Below are positions 1-6,356 of a DNA stretch of 7,857 nt, piece after piece. Below the pieces are notes generated by a model. The model made no database searches. It saw only the letters and a list, made by a program, of their open reading frames with translations, and had not been told where the DNA came from. Source of the DNA: Syntrophomonadaceae bacterium (GTDB taxonomy: Bacteria > Bacillota_D > Dethiobacteria > DTU022); contig PWUG01000094.1 in assembly GCA_003562605.1 (NCBI GenBank), forward strand, positions 1 through 7,857, given 5' to 3'. Positions within the stretch are counted from its first letter, which is position 1, and each line of letters starts with the position of its first letter. Made by a program: the position numbers and the translations under genes.

Positions 1-1098
1 GTCATCGGAGGCAGCCTTGCTTTTACTACCATTACAGATGGTGTAGTTCCATACTGGTTGTCATCGATAATTATTATCAGCGTGTCTTTAATTTACACTT
101 TGCCCGCCGGCATGAGGGGCACTGTCTGGACTGATATTTTTCAGGGCACCATTTTCCTGGTTGTTGCTGTTCTGCTCCTGGTTGCCGTAGCCCAGGCCCT
201 TGGGGGTTTTACTGCTATCACGGAGCGGATCATGCAGGAAAATCCGGCTATGCTGCAAAGAGGCCAGTCACCTCAGCTTGCCCCGATAAACTGGTTTAGC
301 TTTTCGTTTATTAATTCTATTGCCGTAATCGTATTTCCCCAGATGTATACACGTATTCTCGCCGCCCGCAGCAGCAGCAATTTGAAGCGGGTCAGTATAT
401 ATTATCCCCTGGCCCTTGCCGCTATATTTGGAGTGTCCACCCTGCTCGGGGTTTGGGGTTCAGTGGCTGTACCGGGGTTGGTGGGCAAAGATGCCGACAA
501 TATTGTGCCGCTGTTAATTCACCAGTTCCTTTCACCTGCCTGGATGGTCCTCGGTTTGGTGGTTATCCTGGCTGTGGTCAAATCATCCATCGATTCCCAG
601 CTTCTCTCTGTGACCCACCTGGTTACCGACGACTTTTTGCCCCGCCTGAAGCGTTTAAGTTCTCAGCAAGCTGTTTTCTGGGGCCGTATCCTGCTGGTTG
701 TTTTCGCTGCAGTGGCTTTTTATATTGCCCTGGTACGTCCGGCAGCAATTTTAAGTATTGCCGCTTTCGCTTTCTCCGGATTCTCTGTGATGCTGCCGGT
801 AATGGTAGGCGCCTTGTATTGGCCGCGGGCTAACAAGTATGGAGCCTGCGCAGCCCTGATCCTACCGGCAATAATGCTGCACCTCTGGTATCTGAATATT
901 TTACCGGCCTGGACAACTTTCGGTTTTATGCCGGTGTTCCCTTCCTTTATCCTGGCCATTATAACGTTGGTAGTTGTTTCATACCTGACACCTGCTCCGC
1001 CACCCGAGCAGCGGGAAAAAACCTTTGCTATTTTTGACAGGGTTTTTAATAATACAGTGAATGAACCGGTAGTCAGTATTAAGGATAAAATAGGATAA
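1..1098 (+). CDS. Sodium:solute symporter (SSS family), 5'-truncated
   Basis: The reading frame is open from base 1 to the TAA at 1096-1098, so the visible 365 residues are the C-terminal part of a gene that begins outside the window; family members are usually about 480-550 residues. It should be an integral membrane carrier that moves a small solute (sugar, amino acid, carboxylate or similar) with Na+. Visible features are several long hydrophobic segments, a family-typical GTVWTDIFQG stretch (codons about 115-147), and SSIDSQLL followed by TDDF (about 583-636). The last of these corresponds to the TM8 segment of PutP-like carriers that contributes the Na2 site. FAFSGFSVMLP and LYWPRANKYGA are also typical of the family. 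The tail after about base 1000 is hydrophilic. A lysine precedes the Ser-Ser pair where a hydrophobic residue is usual. Substrate cannot be told from sequence. comEC follows after 22 nt on the same strand, so the two may be co-transcribed. Confidence 0.9.
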   Translation, partial: VIGGSLAFTTITDGVVPYWLSSIIIISVSLIYTLPAGMRGTVWTDIFQGTIFLVVAVLLLVAVAQALGGFTAITERIMQENPAMLQRGQSPQLAPINWFSFSFINSIAVIVFPQMYTRILAARSSSNLKRVSIYYPLALAAIFGVSTLLGVWGSVAVPGLVGKDADNIVPLLIHQFLSPAWMVLGLVVILAVVKSSIDSQLLSVTHLVTDDFLPRLKRLSSQQAVFWGRILLVVFAAVAFYIALVRPAAILSIAAFAFSGFSVMLPVMVGALYWPRANKYGACAALILPAIMLHLWYLNILPAWTTFGFMPVFPSFILAIITLVVVSYLTPAPPPEQREKTFAIFDRVFNNTVNEPVVSIKDKIG

Positions 1099-1120
1099 AT
1101 TATTTCATTTTACACAACTT

Positions 1121-3631
1121 ATGCTAACAATAAACGCAGCAAATAATCGAAGCAGCCAGATAAGCCAAGAGTTTTCTAACCGTTTTCTTGTAGTCGTAAC
1201 CATGGCCTATATTGCCGGTATTGTAATAAGCCGTCTCTGGTTGGAAAATTCGACAGTTACCTATCTGCCGGTTGGTATTTTTTTGTTTTTGGTTTTAGCC
1301 GCCCTTTACTTGAGGTATTTATCTTTCTACAGGGCAATCCTTATCCTGGTGATTGCAGCGGCCGGAGGATTTGCCTTTTTCTATGCTTTTCAGCATTCAG
1401 ACGGCGGGTTGATTAACTATACCGGTTTTCCCGTAACCGTAGAGGGCACAGTGGTTGACGAGCCGCTCTGCTATGCCGACCATACTGCTTACCGTTTAAG
1501 TTCAGAAGTGGTGGAGACAAGTGAAGGGCGTTTCCCGGTAACAGGTACGCTGTTGGTTAAAATCTACGGTGATGGAGGGGAGAATTACTGGTTTGGTGAA
1601 CGCCTTCGCCTGAGTGGAACAATTGTTGAACCACGAGGTCAGCGCAATCCGGGTGGGTTTGATTACCGTTTTTACCTGCTCAGCCAGGGTATTGATGCCT
1701 TGATTTACCCCTCCACAGCCCGGGTAAGCTCTCTGGGTCCCGGCAAAGTCAGTAAAATGACAGAATCGGCAGTAATAATACGCGGTGCCATGACGGAGTC
1801 CATAAAAAGTGCTTTGCCTTCGCCTTCCGCCGAGTTGTTAACGGCAATACTTTTCGGCCAGAGGCACCATTTGCCGGAAGAGGTTGAAGATAATTTTCGC
1901 CGGGCAGGTGTCGGCCACTTGTTGGCCGTGTCGGGTTTGCATGTAGGAATGGTTGCCACCATGGTTCTCGGCTTATGGCGACGACTGAACCTGAAAGGGA
2001 ACCTGCCACTGGTTCTGGCAATAGCCCTGGTTATCGCTTACGCCTATCTGACCGGTATGCGCCCGTCTGCACTGAGAGCTGCTCTCATGGTCTCTATTGC
2101 ACTGGGTGCTCTGCTGCTGGACCGGGAAAAGGATTTGCCTACGGCAGTTGCTTTTGCCGCCCTGGTCACTCTTTTTCTTAATCCTCTTTTGCTGTTTACG
2201 ATTGGTTTTCAGCTATCTTATGCAGCCACCCTTGCCCTGATTTACAGCTACCGCCCCCTGCAAAGGGTATTGTCTTATTTGCGCTGTCCCCGCTATTTGC
2301 TTGCTCCCCTGGCGATAACCCTGGCCGCGCAGATCGGTGTCCTGCCGCTTTGTATTTACTATTTTCAATATATGCCAACAGGTGCCCTGCTTTTTAACTT
2401 ACTGCTGTTACCATTAATTGCTTTTGTTGTCGGATTAGGTTTAACCGGAGCTTTAATCAGCCTTTTTTTCCCCGCGGCGGGCGCTTATCTGCTCTGGGCC
2501 TCACGCCCGCTCCTGGAGTTGATGTTGTTAATAACTGCGTTGAGCCGTCTTCCGGGTTTCTATATCCCCATTAATCCTCCCGGGATCCCATTTTTATTGA
2601 TATTTTATGGGTTGTTGGCAGCATCACTTTTATTTTATTACCGCTGGGATAATCACAATCGCTGGTTGGAAAAAATATCTGTACTTGATTATGCGCAGTC
2701 AATTCTTTCCGGATTGCTGCCTGGCAAACGCATCCGCTTGCATTTCGTAGCCGGCTCAGTTCTAATTCTGGCCGTAATATTTATTTGGTCGGGTATATTA
2801 CTGCCATCAAAATCAATACTGACTGTGACCTTCATTGATGTGGGACAGGGTGCTTCGGGTTTAATTGAAACGCCCTGCGGGGCAGTGATCCTGGTCGATG
2901 CCGGAGGCCAATCCGCCTGGGTTGGCAACCCGGGAGAGATAGGTGAACGAGTCCTGCTGCCTTTCCTCAGGCGACAGGGTATCCGCAGCATTGATCTGGC
3001 CGTAATTACTCATCCCCATGAAGACCACTTTGGAGGGTTTATCCCCCTGGTCGATGAAATTGCTCTTGAAAGAATCCTGATTTCTCCGGTTGCAGGTGAA
3101 ACGGAGCACTATGATAACCTGCTTAATCAGGCGGAATTAGCAGGATCGTTAATCAGCCAAACTATTGACGGTCAAACCTGGCGCTGCGGGACAGAATTAA
3201 TATTGGAGATAATAGGGCCTCCGGAACCCCTGTTCAGTGGAACAACCAGCGATCTCAACAACAACTCAATCGTATTCATTCTTCGCTATGGTGAAATTCG
3301 GATGCTTTTTACCGGCGATATAGAAGATGCAGCCGTCATCGATCTCTTCAGGCGTCGGATCGATCTCAGGGCAGATTTACTACTTATTCCTCACCACGGC
3401 GGCTATATGGAAGCCATGCCTGCATTTTTGGAAGCTGTCAGGCCTTCCCTGTCCATCATCCAGGTCGGCCCAAATTCTTATGGCCATCCTCATCCTTACA
3501 TCATCGGCGCCCTTGAAGATGCAGGTGTGCCGATCTACCGTAACGATCACCACGGGGCGATTATCGTCAAAACTGACGGCACCAGGATGCAGGTTACAAC
3601 TACAGAGCAGCCAACCCTGGTCAGGCAATAA
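1121..3631 (+). CDS. comEC: ComEC/Rec2 family DNA-uptake channel protein
   Basis: Polytopic membrane protein of 836 residues, within the normal range for full-length ComEC, the channel that carries single-stranded DNA across the cytoplasmic membrane during natural transformation. Domain order is complete. There are N-terminal membrane segments (about residues 22-90) and a soluble OB-like/DUF4131 region (about 103-200) ending in NPGGFDY. The Competence membrane domain (about 235-510) carries HLLAVSGLHVG at 266-276, GMRPSALRAA and FQLSYAAT. A C-terminal metallo-beta-lactamase-like domain starts about 567 with TFIDVGQG. Its probable metal ligands are present: HPHEDH at 631-636, FTGD with D733, PHHGG with H758/H759, and GHPHP with H789/H791. 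The nuclease-like domain therefore looks intact. No clear Shine-Dalgarno sequence precedes the ATG at 1121; an in-frame ATG at 1202 is an alternative but also lacks one. comEA is not visible next to it, nor is holA. Family call is firm; actual competence of the organism is not shown. Confidence 0.95.
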   Translation: MLTINAANNRSSQISQEFSNRFLVVVTMAYIAGIVISRLWLENSTVTYLPVGIFLFLVLAALYLRYLSFYRAILILVIAAAGGFAFFYAFQHSDGGLINYTGFPVTVEGTVVDEPLCYADHTAYRLSSEVVETSEGRFPVTGTLLVKIYGDGGENYWFGERLRLSGTIVEPRGQRNPGGFDYRFYLLSQGIDALIYPSTARVSSLGPGKVSKMTESAVIIRGAMTESIKSALPSPSAELLTAILFGQRHHLPEEVEDNFRRAGVGHLLAVSGLHVGMVATMVLGLWRRLNLKGNLPLVLAIALVIAYAYLTGMRPSALRAALMVSIALGALLLDREKDLPTAVAFAALVTLFLNPLLLFTIGFQLSYAATLALIYSYRPLQRVLSYLRCPRYLLAPLAITLAAQIGVLPLCIYYFQYMPTGALLFNLLLLPLIAFVVGLGLTGALISLFFPAAGAYLLWASRPLLELMLLITALSRLPGFYIPINPPGIPFLLIFYGLLAASLLFYYRWDNHNRWLEKISVLDYAQSILSGLLPGKRIRLHFVAGSVLILAVIFIWSGILLPSKSILTVTFIDVGQGASGLIETPCGAVILVDAGGQSAWVGNPGEIGERVLLPFLRRQGIRSIDLAVITHPHEDHFGGFIPLVDEIALERILISPVAGETEHYDNLLNQAELAGSLISQTIDGQTWRCGTELILEIIGPPEPLFSGTTSDLNNNSIVFILRYGEIRMLFTGDIEDAAVIDLFRRRIDLRADLLLIPHHGGYMEAMPAFLEAVRPSLSIIQVGPNSYGHPHPYIIGALEDAGVPIYRNDHHGAIIVKTDGTRMQVTTTEQPTLVRQ

Positions 3632-3730
3632 TTTTTTATACATAACAGGAAAACAATTCATTTCGACGAAACTTATTATTTGTGGTTTGATTGTTGAATG
3701 ATTTTGCCAAGAACACGACAAGAATACTGA

Positions 3731-3739
3731 AAGGCGGGG
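3731..3739 (+). promoter_or_regulatory. Ribosome binding site for the ECF sigma gene
   Basis: The purine-rich AGGCGGGGG lies 10 nt upstream of the TTG at 3750. No ATG or GTG in the right frame lies between it and the conserved sigma region 2, so this site supports the TTG as the real start. Confidence 0.6.
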
Positions 3740-3749
3740 GAAAGTCATT

Positions 3750-4289
3750 TTGGAACCGGAAAAGATAGCCCAACTGGTAAGTCAAAACGATAATGACTCC
3801 CGCCGTGTACTTTTCGAAGCATATTACAAGCGCACTTTTGCAGTTGCCTATAACATATTGCGACGCCGGGAAAATGCTGAAGATATCACCCAGGATGCTT
3901 TCATCAAGGCCTTTCAGAATCTTCATCAACTGCAGGACGAGACTAAATTCGGGGCCTGGCTGGCGGTAATTGCTTCGAACCTGGCCCGTAACTACCTTAA
4001 GCGGGAAAAGAAAATTCTATTGACTGATGAACTGCCGGAAATCCGGTCTGCTTCGGTACCTAATGATACGGAAGAGGAAGTTATGCGCAGTCTGGAAGTA
4101 GATCGGGTCAGGGCAGCAGTTAGAACTCTGCCACCCGAGCAGTACCAGGTTATAGTTCTACAGTATTACTATGATTTAAAAGTAGATGAAATTGCCGCCA
4201 TGCTTAATATAAGAACCGGGACAGTTAAGTCGCGTCTTTTTCGCGCCAGGCAAAAATTGGCCGATTCATTGGAACCTGAAGTGGGTTAA
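3750..4289 (+). CDS. RNA polymerase sigma factor, ECF (sigma-70 family) type
   Basis: A 179-residue protein with the two-domain layout of extracytoplasmic-function sigma factors: region 2 at about residues 20-85 and region 4 at about 120-172, joined by a short acidic linker (TEEE at 107-110). Region 2 shows the usual EDITQDAFIKAFQNL stretch (44-58), which corresponds to core binding and -10 recognition, followed by FGAWLAVIASNLARNYLKR. Region 4 shows LPPEQYQVIVLQYYYDL and a helix-turn-helix, VDEIAAMLNIRTGTVKSRL, ending in FRARQKL. It should direct RNA polymerase to a small regulon, typically in response to envelope or other stress. The next gene, 35 nt downstream, encodes a single-pass membrane protein that is the likely anti-sigma factor. 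I found no convincing ECF-type promoter in the 118-nt upstream gap, so autoregulation is not shown. Subgroup is not assigned; SigW-like groups are the nearest general comparison. Confidence 0.93.
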   Translation: MEPEKIAQLVSQNDNDSRRVLFEAYYKRTFAVAYNILRRRENAEDITQDAFIKAFQNLHQLQDETKFGAWLAVIASNLARNYLKREKKILLTDELPEIRSASVPNDTEEEVMRSLEVDRVRAAVRTLPPEQYQVIVLQYYYDLKVDEIAAMLNIRTGTVKSRLFRARQKLADSLEPEVG

Positions 4290-4305
4290 GCTTGTCTTTA
4301 AGGTG

Positions 4306-4315
4306 AAGGAGGTGA
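4306..4315 (+). promoter_or_regulatory. Strong ribosome binding site for the anti-sigma candidate
   Basis: AAGGAGGTGA is a near-perfect complement to the 16S rRNA 3' end and ends 9 nt before the ATG at 4325. It lies just after the sigma gene stop codon, so the partner is translated from its own strong site rather than by stop-start overlap. Confidence 0.8.
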
Positions 4316-4324
4316 CCGGGATAA

Positions 4325-5089
4325 ATGCCTGAAAAGCGAAACCTAAAGTTAAACGATGATTTAATCAGGAAGGCAATGGCTCTGGAAATAGACTGTATTG
4401 AAGCTAAGCAGGCCGGAAAGGCCTGGCAGCGTATTGAATCTCACCTGGAACAACCCCGGCCCTCTTATCGGAAACGAATCTTTAGTTTTACCTGGGGACG
4501 TGCTGCTGCGGTTGCTGCTGCCTGCCTTGTCCTTGTCGTGGGCGGTCTCGGCATTTTTCGGACTGTCCAGTTCGCTGTCCCTCTTGCAGACTCTGATATG
4601 CCGGCAGAGCAAGCTAATGAAGTTGGCGTATTGCGGGTTGAAGATGATGCTGATTTGTTTGAAGCCCCGGAAGAGGAGGCCGAGAGGGGAGATCTTGATC
4701 TACAGTTTTTTTTAGGTGAACCTGACCCCATGCCTCCGGCCTGGCCTCCAATTTTACCTGGAAACTATTTTCTTGATGGAGAAATAATTTTTGTTGAAGC
4801 CGGCGAACCCGAGTATCAGGGAGCAATTTACCTCAGCAGCGATGCCGGTTTGCTCCTGGTTAAATCAGAAGTTCCCGGTGAAGGGATACCCGTGTTTTTA
4901 GAACACCTGGGTGACCATATCCAGGTTGACTTGCAGGATTTCGATAAGAAAAATAGGTTTACATTACTGAGAGTGGAAGAACGTCCGGGCCTGGCCTGGC
5001 CGGATAACGGGGGTAGCCGGGCCCTACTGGTTCTTTTCGGTGATATTGCAGAGGAAGAGCTTAAAAGGATAGCTGCTTTCCTGTATTAA
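4325..5089 (+). CDS. Probable membrane-bound anti-sigma factor (DUF4367-like C-terminus)
   Basis: A 254-residue protein with a cytosolic-looking N-terminal helix-rich part (1-55, including DDLIRKAMALE and GKAWQRIESHLE), one strong transmembrane segment at about 58-78, and a long extracytoplasmic part. The outer part starts with an acidic linker (about 104-126, rich in Glu and Asp) and a proline-rich patch (about 132-146). A folded region (about 150-254) follows and ends in GDIAEEELKRIAAFLY. That ending resembles C-termini of DUF4367-type domains in clostridial sigma-operon proteins; this is a judgement from memory. Position directly behind an ECF sigma gene, N-in/C-out layout and small size all suggest that it holds the sigma factor at the membrane. 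It has no HxxxCxxC zinc-finger motif (only Cys24 and Cys67, the latter inside the membrane segment), so it is not a classical ZAS anti-sigma factor. It may instead be a regulator-sensor of unknown kind. The assignment rests mainly on context. Confidence 0.65.
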   Translation: MPEKRNLKLNDDLIRKAMALEIDCIEAKQAGKAWQRIESHLEQPRPSYRKRIFSFTWGRAAAVAAACLVLVVGGLGIFRTVQFAVPLADSDMPAEQANEVGVLRVEDDADLFEAPEEEAERGDLDLQFFLGEPDPMPPAWPPILPGNYFLDGEIIFVEAGEPEYQGAIYLSSDAGLLLVKSEVPGEGIPVFLEHLGDHIQVDLQDFDKKNRFTLLRVEERPGLAWPDNGGSRALLVLFGDIAEEELKRIAAFLY

Positions 5090-5103
5090 GCCTTATATGG
5101 GTT

Positions 5104-6096
5104 CTACGGCTTGATATACTTCATCATTTTACGCAGTTTCTTGCCGACCTTTACGATCAGGTGGTTTTCTTCTATTTTCCTGAGCGCCTTGAACTGTGGC
5201 TGGTTGGCCTGGTTTTCAGATACCCATTCAAGAGCGAACCGTCCGGTCTGGATTTCAGTCAGGATTTTTTTCATTTCTTCACGGACCTGATCATTTATTA
5301 TTCTCGGGCCCCTGGTCAGGTCGCCGTATTCTGCTGTATCACTGACAGAGTAACGCATTCTTTCCAGGCCGCCTTCGTAAATCAGATCAACAATCAGCTT
5401 CAACTCGTGCAGGCATTCAAAGTATGCGATTTCAGGCTGGTAACCTGCATCCACCAGTGTATCAAAACTGGCCTTGATCAGTGATGACACTCCGCCACAG
5501 AGGATAACCTGTTCACCAAAAAGATCGGTTTCCGTTTCTTCCTGCAGGGTGGTTTCTATTACCCCGGCACGGGTACAGCCGATACCCTTGGCGTAGGCCA
5601 GGGCCAGCTCTTTTGCTTTACCGGTAAAGTCCTGGTGAACAGCAAGCAGGCCCGGAACCCCGGCTTCTTCCTTGTAAAGTCTTCTCAAGAGGTGTCCCGG
5701 GCTTTTCGGGGCGATCATGAAGACATCTACATTCTCGGGGGGGACGACCTGGTTGTAGAGAATATTAAAGCCGTGAGATACAACGAGCGCTTTACCTTCA
5801 GTAAGGAAAGGCAGGACCGACTCTTTATATACTGCCGGTTGGACATTATCTCCGATTAGAAGCTGAATGATATCTGCTGCTTTTGCCGCTTCACTGACTG
5901 TTGCTACTTCCAGTCCGTCTTTTTTAACCTGTTCCCAGCTTTTACTTTCCCTGTGGAGGCCGACTACAACATCGAGGCCGCTGTCCTTAAGATTCTGGGC
6001 CTGGGAATGCCCCTGGCTTCCGTAACCCAGTACAGCAATTTTTTTGTTCTTCAGGACGTTTAAGTCGGCGTCCTGGTCATAATACATAACTGCCAT
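5104..6096 (-). CDS. ilvC: Ketol-acid reductoisomerase (class I, short form)
   Basis: A 330-residue protein, the normal length of the short (class I) enzyme. It converts 2-acetolactate or 2-aceto-2-hydroxybutyrate to the dihydroxy acids of valine, isoleucine and leucine synthesis, using Mg2+ and NAD(P)H in the cytoplasm. The Rossmann motif [17 protein letters not shown] is at 24-40. Active-site residues are all present: H108 in SHGFNI, K131 in APK, D191 and E195 in [10 protein letters not shown]227 and E231 in [10 protein letters not shown], and S252 in [12 protein letters not shown]. Departures from the common pattern are the cofactor loop LHRESKS (47-53; usual form L-R-x-G-S-x-S/T), IGDN at 81-84 where most have a Pro-Asp pair, and APKSPGHLL where APKGPGH is usual. 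The start is set by AGGGAGGA 8 nt upstream. It stands alone on this strand, convergent with the anti-sigma gene (14 nt between stop codons) and divergent from rubrerythrin. ilvB/ilvN and leu genes are not in the window, and no T-box is seen. Confidence 0.96.
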   Translation of the reverse strand: MAVMYYDQDADLNVLKNKKIAVLGYGSQGHSQAQNLKDSGLDVVVGLHRESKSWEQVKKDGLEVATVSEAAKAADIIQLLIGDNVQPAVYKESVLPFLTEGKALVVSHGFNILYNQVVPPENVDVFMIAPKSPGHLLRRLYKEEAGVPGLLAVHQDFTGKAKELALAYAKGIGCTRAGVIETTLQEETETDLFGEQVILCGGVSSLIKASFDTLVDAGYQPEIAYFECLHELKLIVDLIYEGGLERMRYSVSDTAEYGDLTRGPRIINDQVREEMKKILTEIQTGRFALEWVSENQANQPQFKALRKIEENHLIVKVGKKLRKMMKYIKP

Positions 6097-6196
6097 TTGA
6101 TAAATCCTCCCTGCAAATATGATAACTTTATTTATTAGCCATTCCCGCTAAAACTCCTGCCTGCTGGAAGAGTAAAAGTCAAAAAACATTGATCCG

Positions 6197-6226
6197 TTGA
6201 CAAATGATTATTTGTACCAATACAAA
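6197..6226 (+). promoter_or_regulatory. Candidate sigma-A promoter for rubrerythrin
   Basis: A perfect -35 box TTGACA (6197-6202) is followed after 18 bp by TACAAA (6221-6226), which matches 4 of 6 bases of TATAAT. There is no TG extended -10. Transcription would start near 6233, giving a leader of about 125 nt before the rubrerythrin start. The imperfect -10 and the overlapping repeats fit a regulated rather than a strong constitutive promoter. Confidence 0.55.
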
Positions 6227-6237
6227 GATTTATTTGA
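6200..6237. repeat. Two tandem inverted-repeat boxes, 22-bp period (possible operator)
   Basis: Box 1, ACAAATGATTATTTGT (6200-6215), is a perfect 6-bp inverted repeat around GATT. Box 2, ACAAAGATTTATTTGA (6222-6237), matches it at 12 of 16 positions; both half-sites (ACAAA and ATTTG) recur exactly 22 bp later, two helical turns. Between them TTTGTA-CCAA-TACAAA (6211-6226) is a further perfect inverted repeat. The boxes cover the -35, spacer and -10 of the candidate rubrerythrin promoter, as expected for a repressor site. It is not a clear match to the PerR, Fur or Rex consensus sequences that I know. Confidence 0.5.
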
Positions 6238-6305
6238 ATTGGAAGTTGAAAAAAATTATGTATTTGCAGGTATTTGGGCTGCAAGAGTTTAATAATAATA
6301 GAAAC

Positions 6306-6328
6306 CCCTGCTGAAAACCTCAGCGTGG
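6306..6328 (+). other. Small hairpin in the rubrerythrin leader
   Basis: GCTGA (6310-6314) pairs with TCAGC (6320-6324) around a 5-nt loop. A T-G wobble and, past one mismatch, two C-G pairs extend the stem. No T-run follows, so it is not a terminator. It sits 12 nt upstream of the Shine-Dalgarno sequence and could affect mRNA stability or initiation. Confidence 0.35.
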
Positions 6329-6340
6329 ATAATTTTATAG

Positions 6341-6348
6341 AAGGAGAG
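6341..6348 (+). promoter_or_regulatory. Ribosome binding site deciding the rubrerythrin start
   Basis: AAGGAGAG overlaps an upstream in-frame GTG at 6348, which is therefore too close to serve as the start. The next in-frame GTG, at 6357, is 8 nt past this site and gives an N-terminus ([11 protein letters not shown]) that matches rubrerythrins. An ATG at 6355 is out of frame and is followed at once by TGA. Confidence 0.75.
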
Positions 6349-6356
6349 TGTTTAAT

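Larger units (their letters stand above)
6097..6356. promoter_or_regulatory. Divergent intergenic region between ilvC and rubrerythrin
   Basis: This A+T-rich stretch holds no supported gene. Reading rightward it contains a sigma-A-like promoter (6197-6226), two tandem inverted-repeat boxes (6200-6215 and 6222-6237), further TATTTG copies at 6261 and 6271, a small hairpin (6306-6328) and the rubrerythrin ribosome binding site. Reading leftward it contains the ilvC ribosome binding site AGGGAGGA (6105-6112 on the plus strand), but I found no good -35/-10 pair for ilvC. No T-box or other known amino-acid leader is recognisable on the ilvC side. Confidence 0.7.

Noticed and set aside
3610..3640. 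Terminator after comEC (CCTG-GT-CAGG followed by a T-run)
   Set aside because: There is a T-run (3632-3637), but the stem is four pairs with an impossible 2-nt loop. The nearby GCC/GGC pairing is too short.
3664..3700. ECF-type autoregulatory promoter (CGAAAC at 3667-3672) before the sigma gene
   Set aside because: The -35-like GAAAC is present, but 16 bp downstream reads GATTGT, with no CGT-type -10 element. No good sigma-A pair was found either.
5086..5114. Inverted repeat AAGCC (5088-5092) / GGCTT (5108-5112) between the convergent anti-sigma and ilvC stop codons, as a two-way terminator
   Set aside because: The stem is only five pairs plus weak extensions, the loop is 15 nt and no T-run follows on either strand. 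Other termination must act here, but I cannot point to it.
6200..6215. Calling the ACAAATGATTATTTGT box a PerR or Fur site
   Set aside because: It shares A+T-rich dyad character with those boxes, but its symmetry (6-4-6, even centre) does not fit the 7-1-7 pattern I know for that family.
6348..6356. GTG at 6348 as the rubrerythrin start
   Set aside because: It overlaps the Shine-Dalgarno sequence itself and adds residues (MFN) not typical of the family. GTG 6357 has proper spacing and the expected N-terminus.
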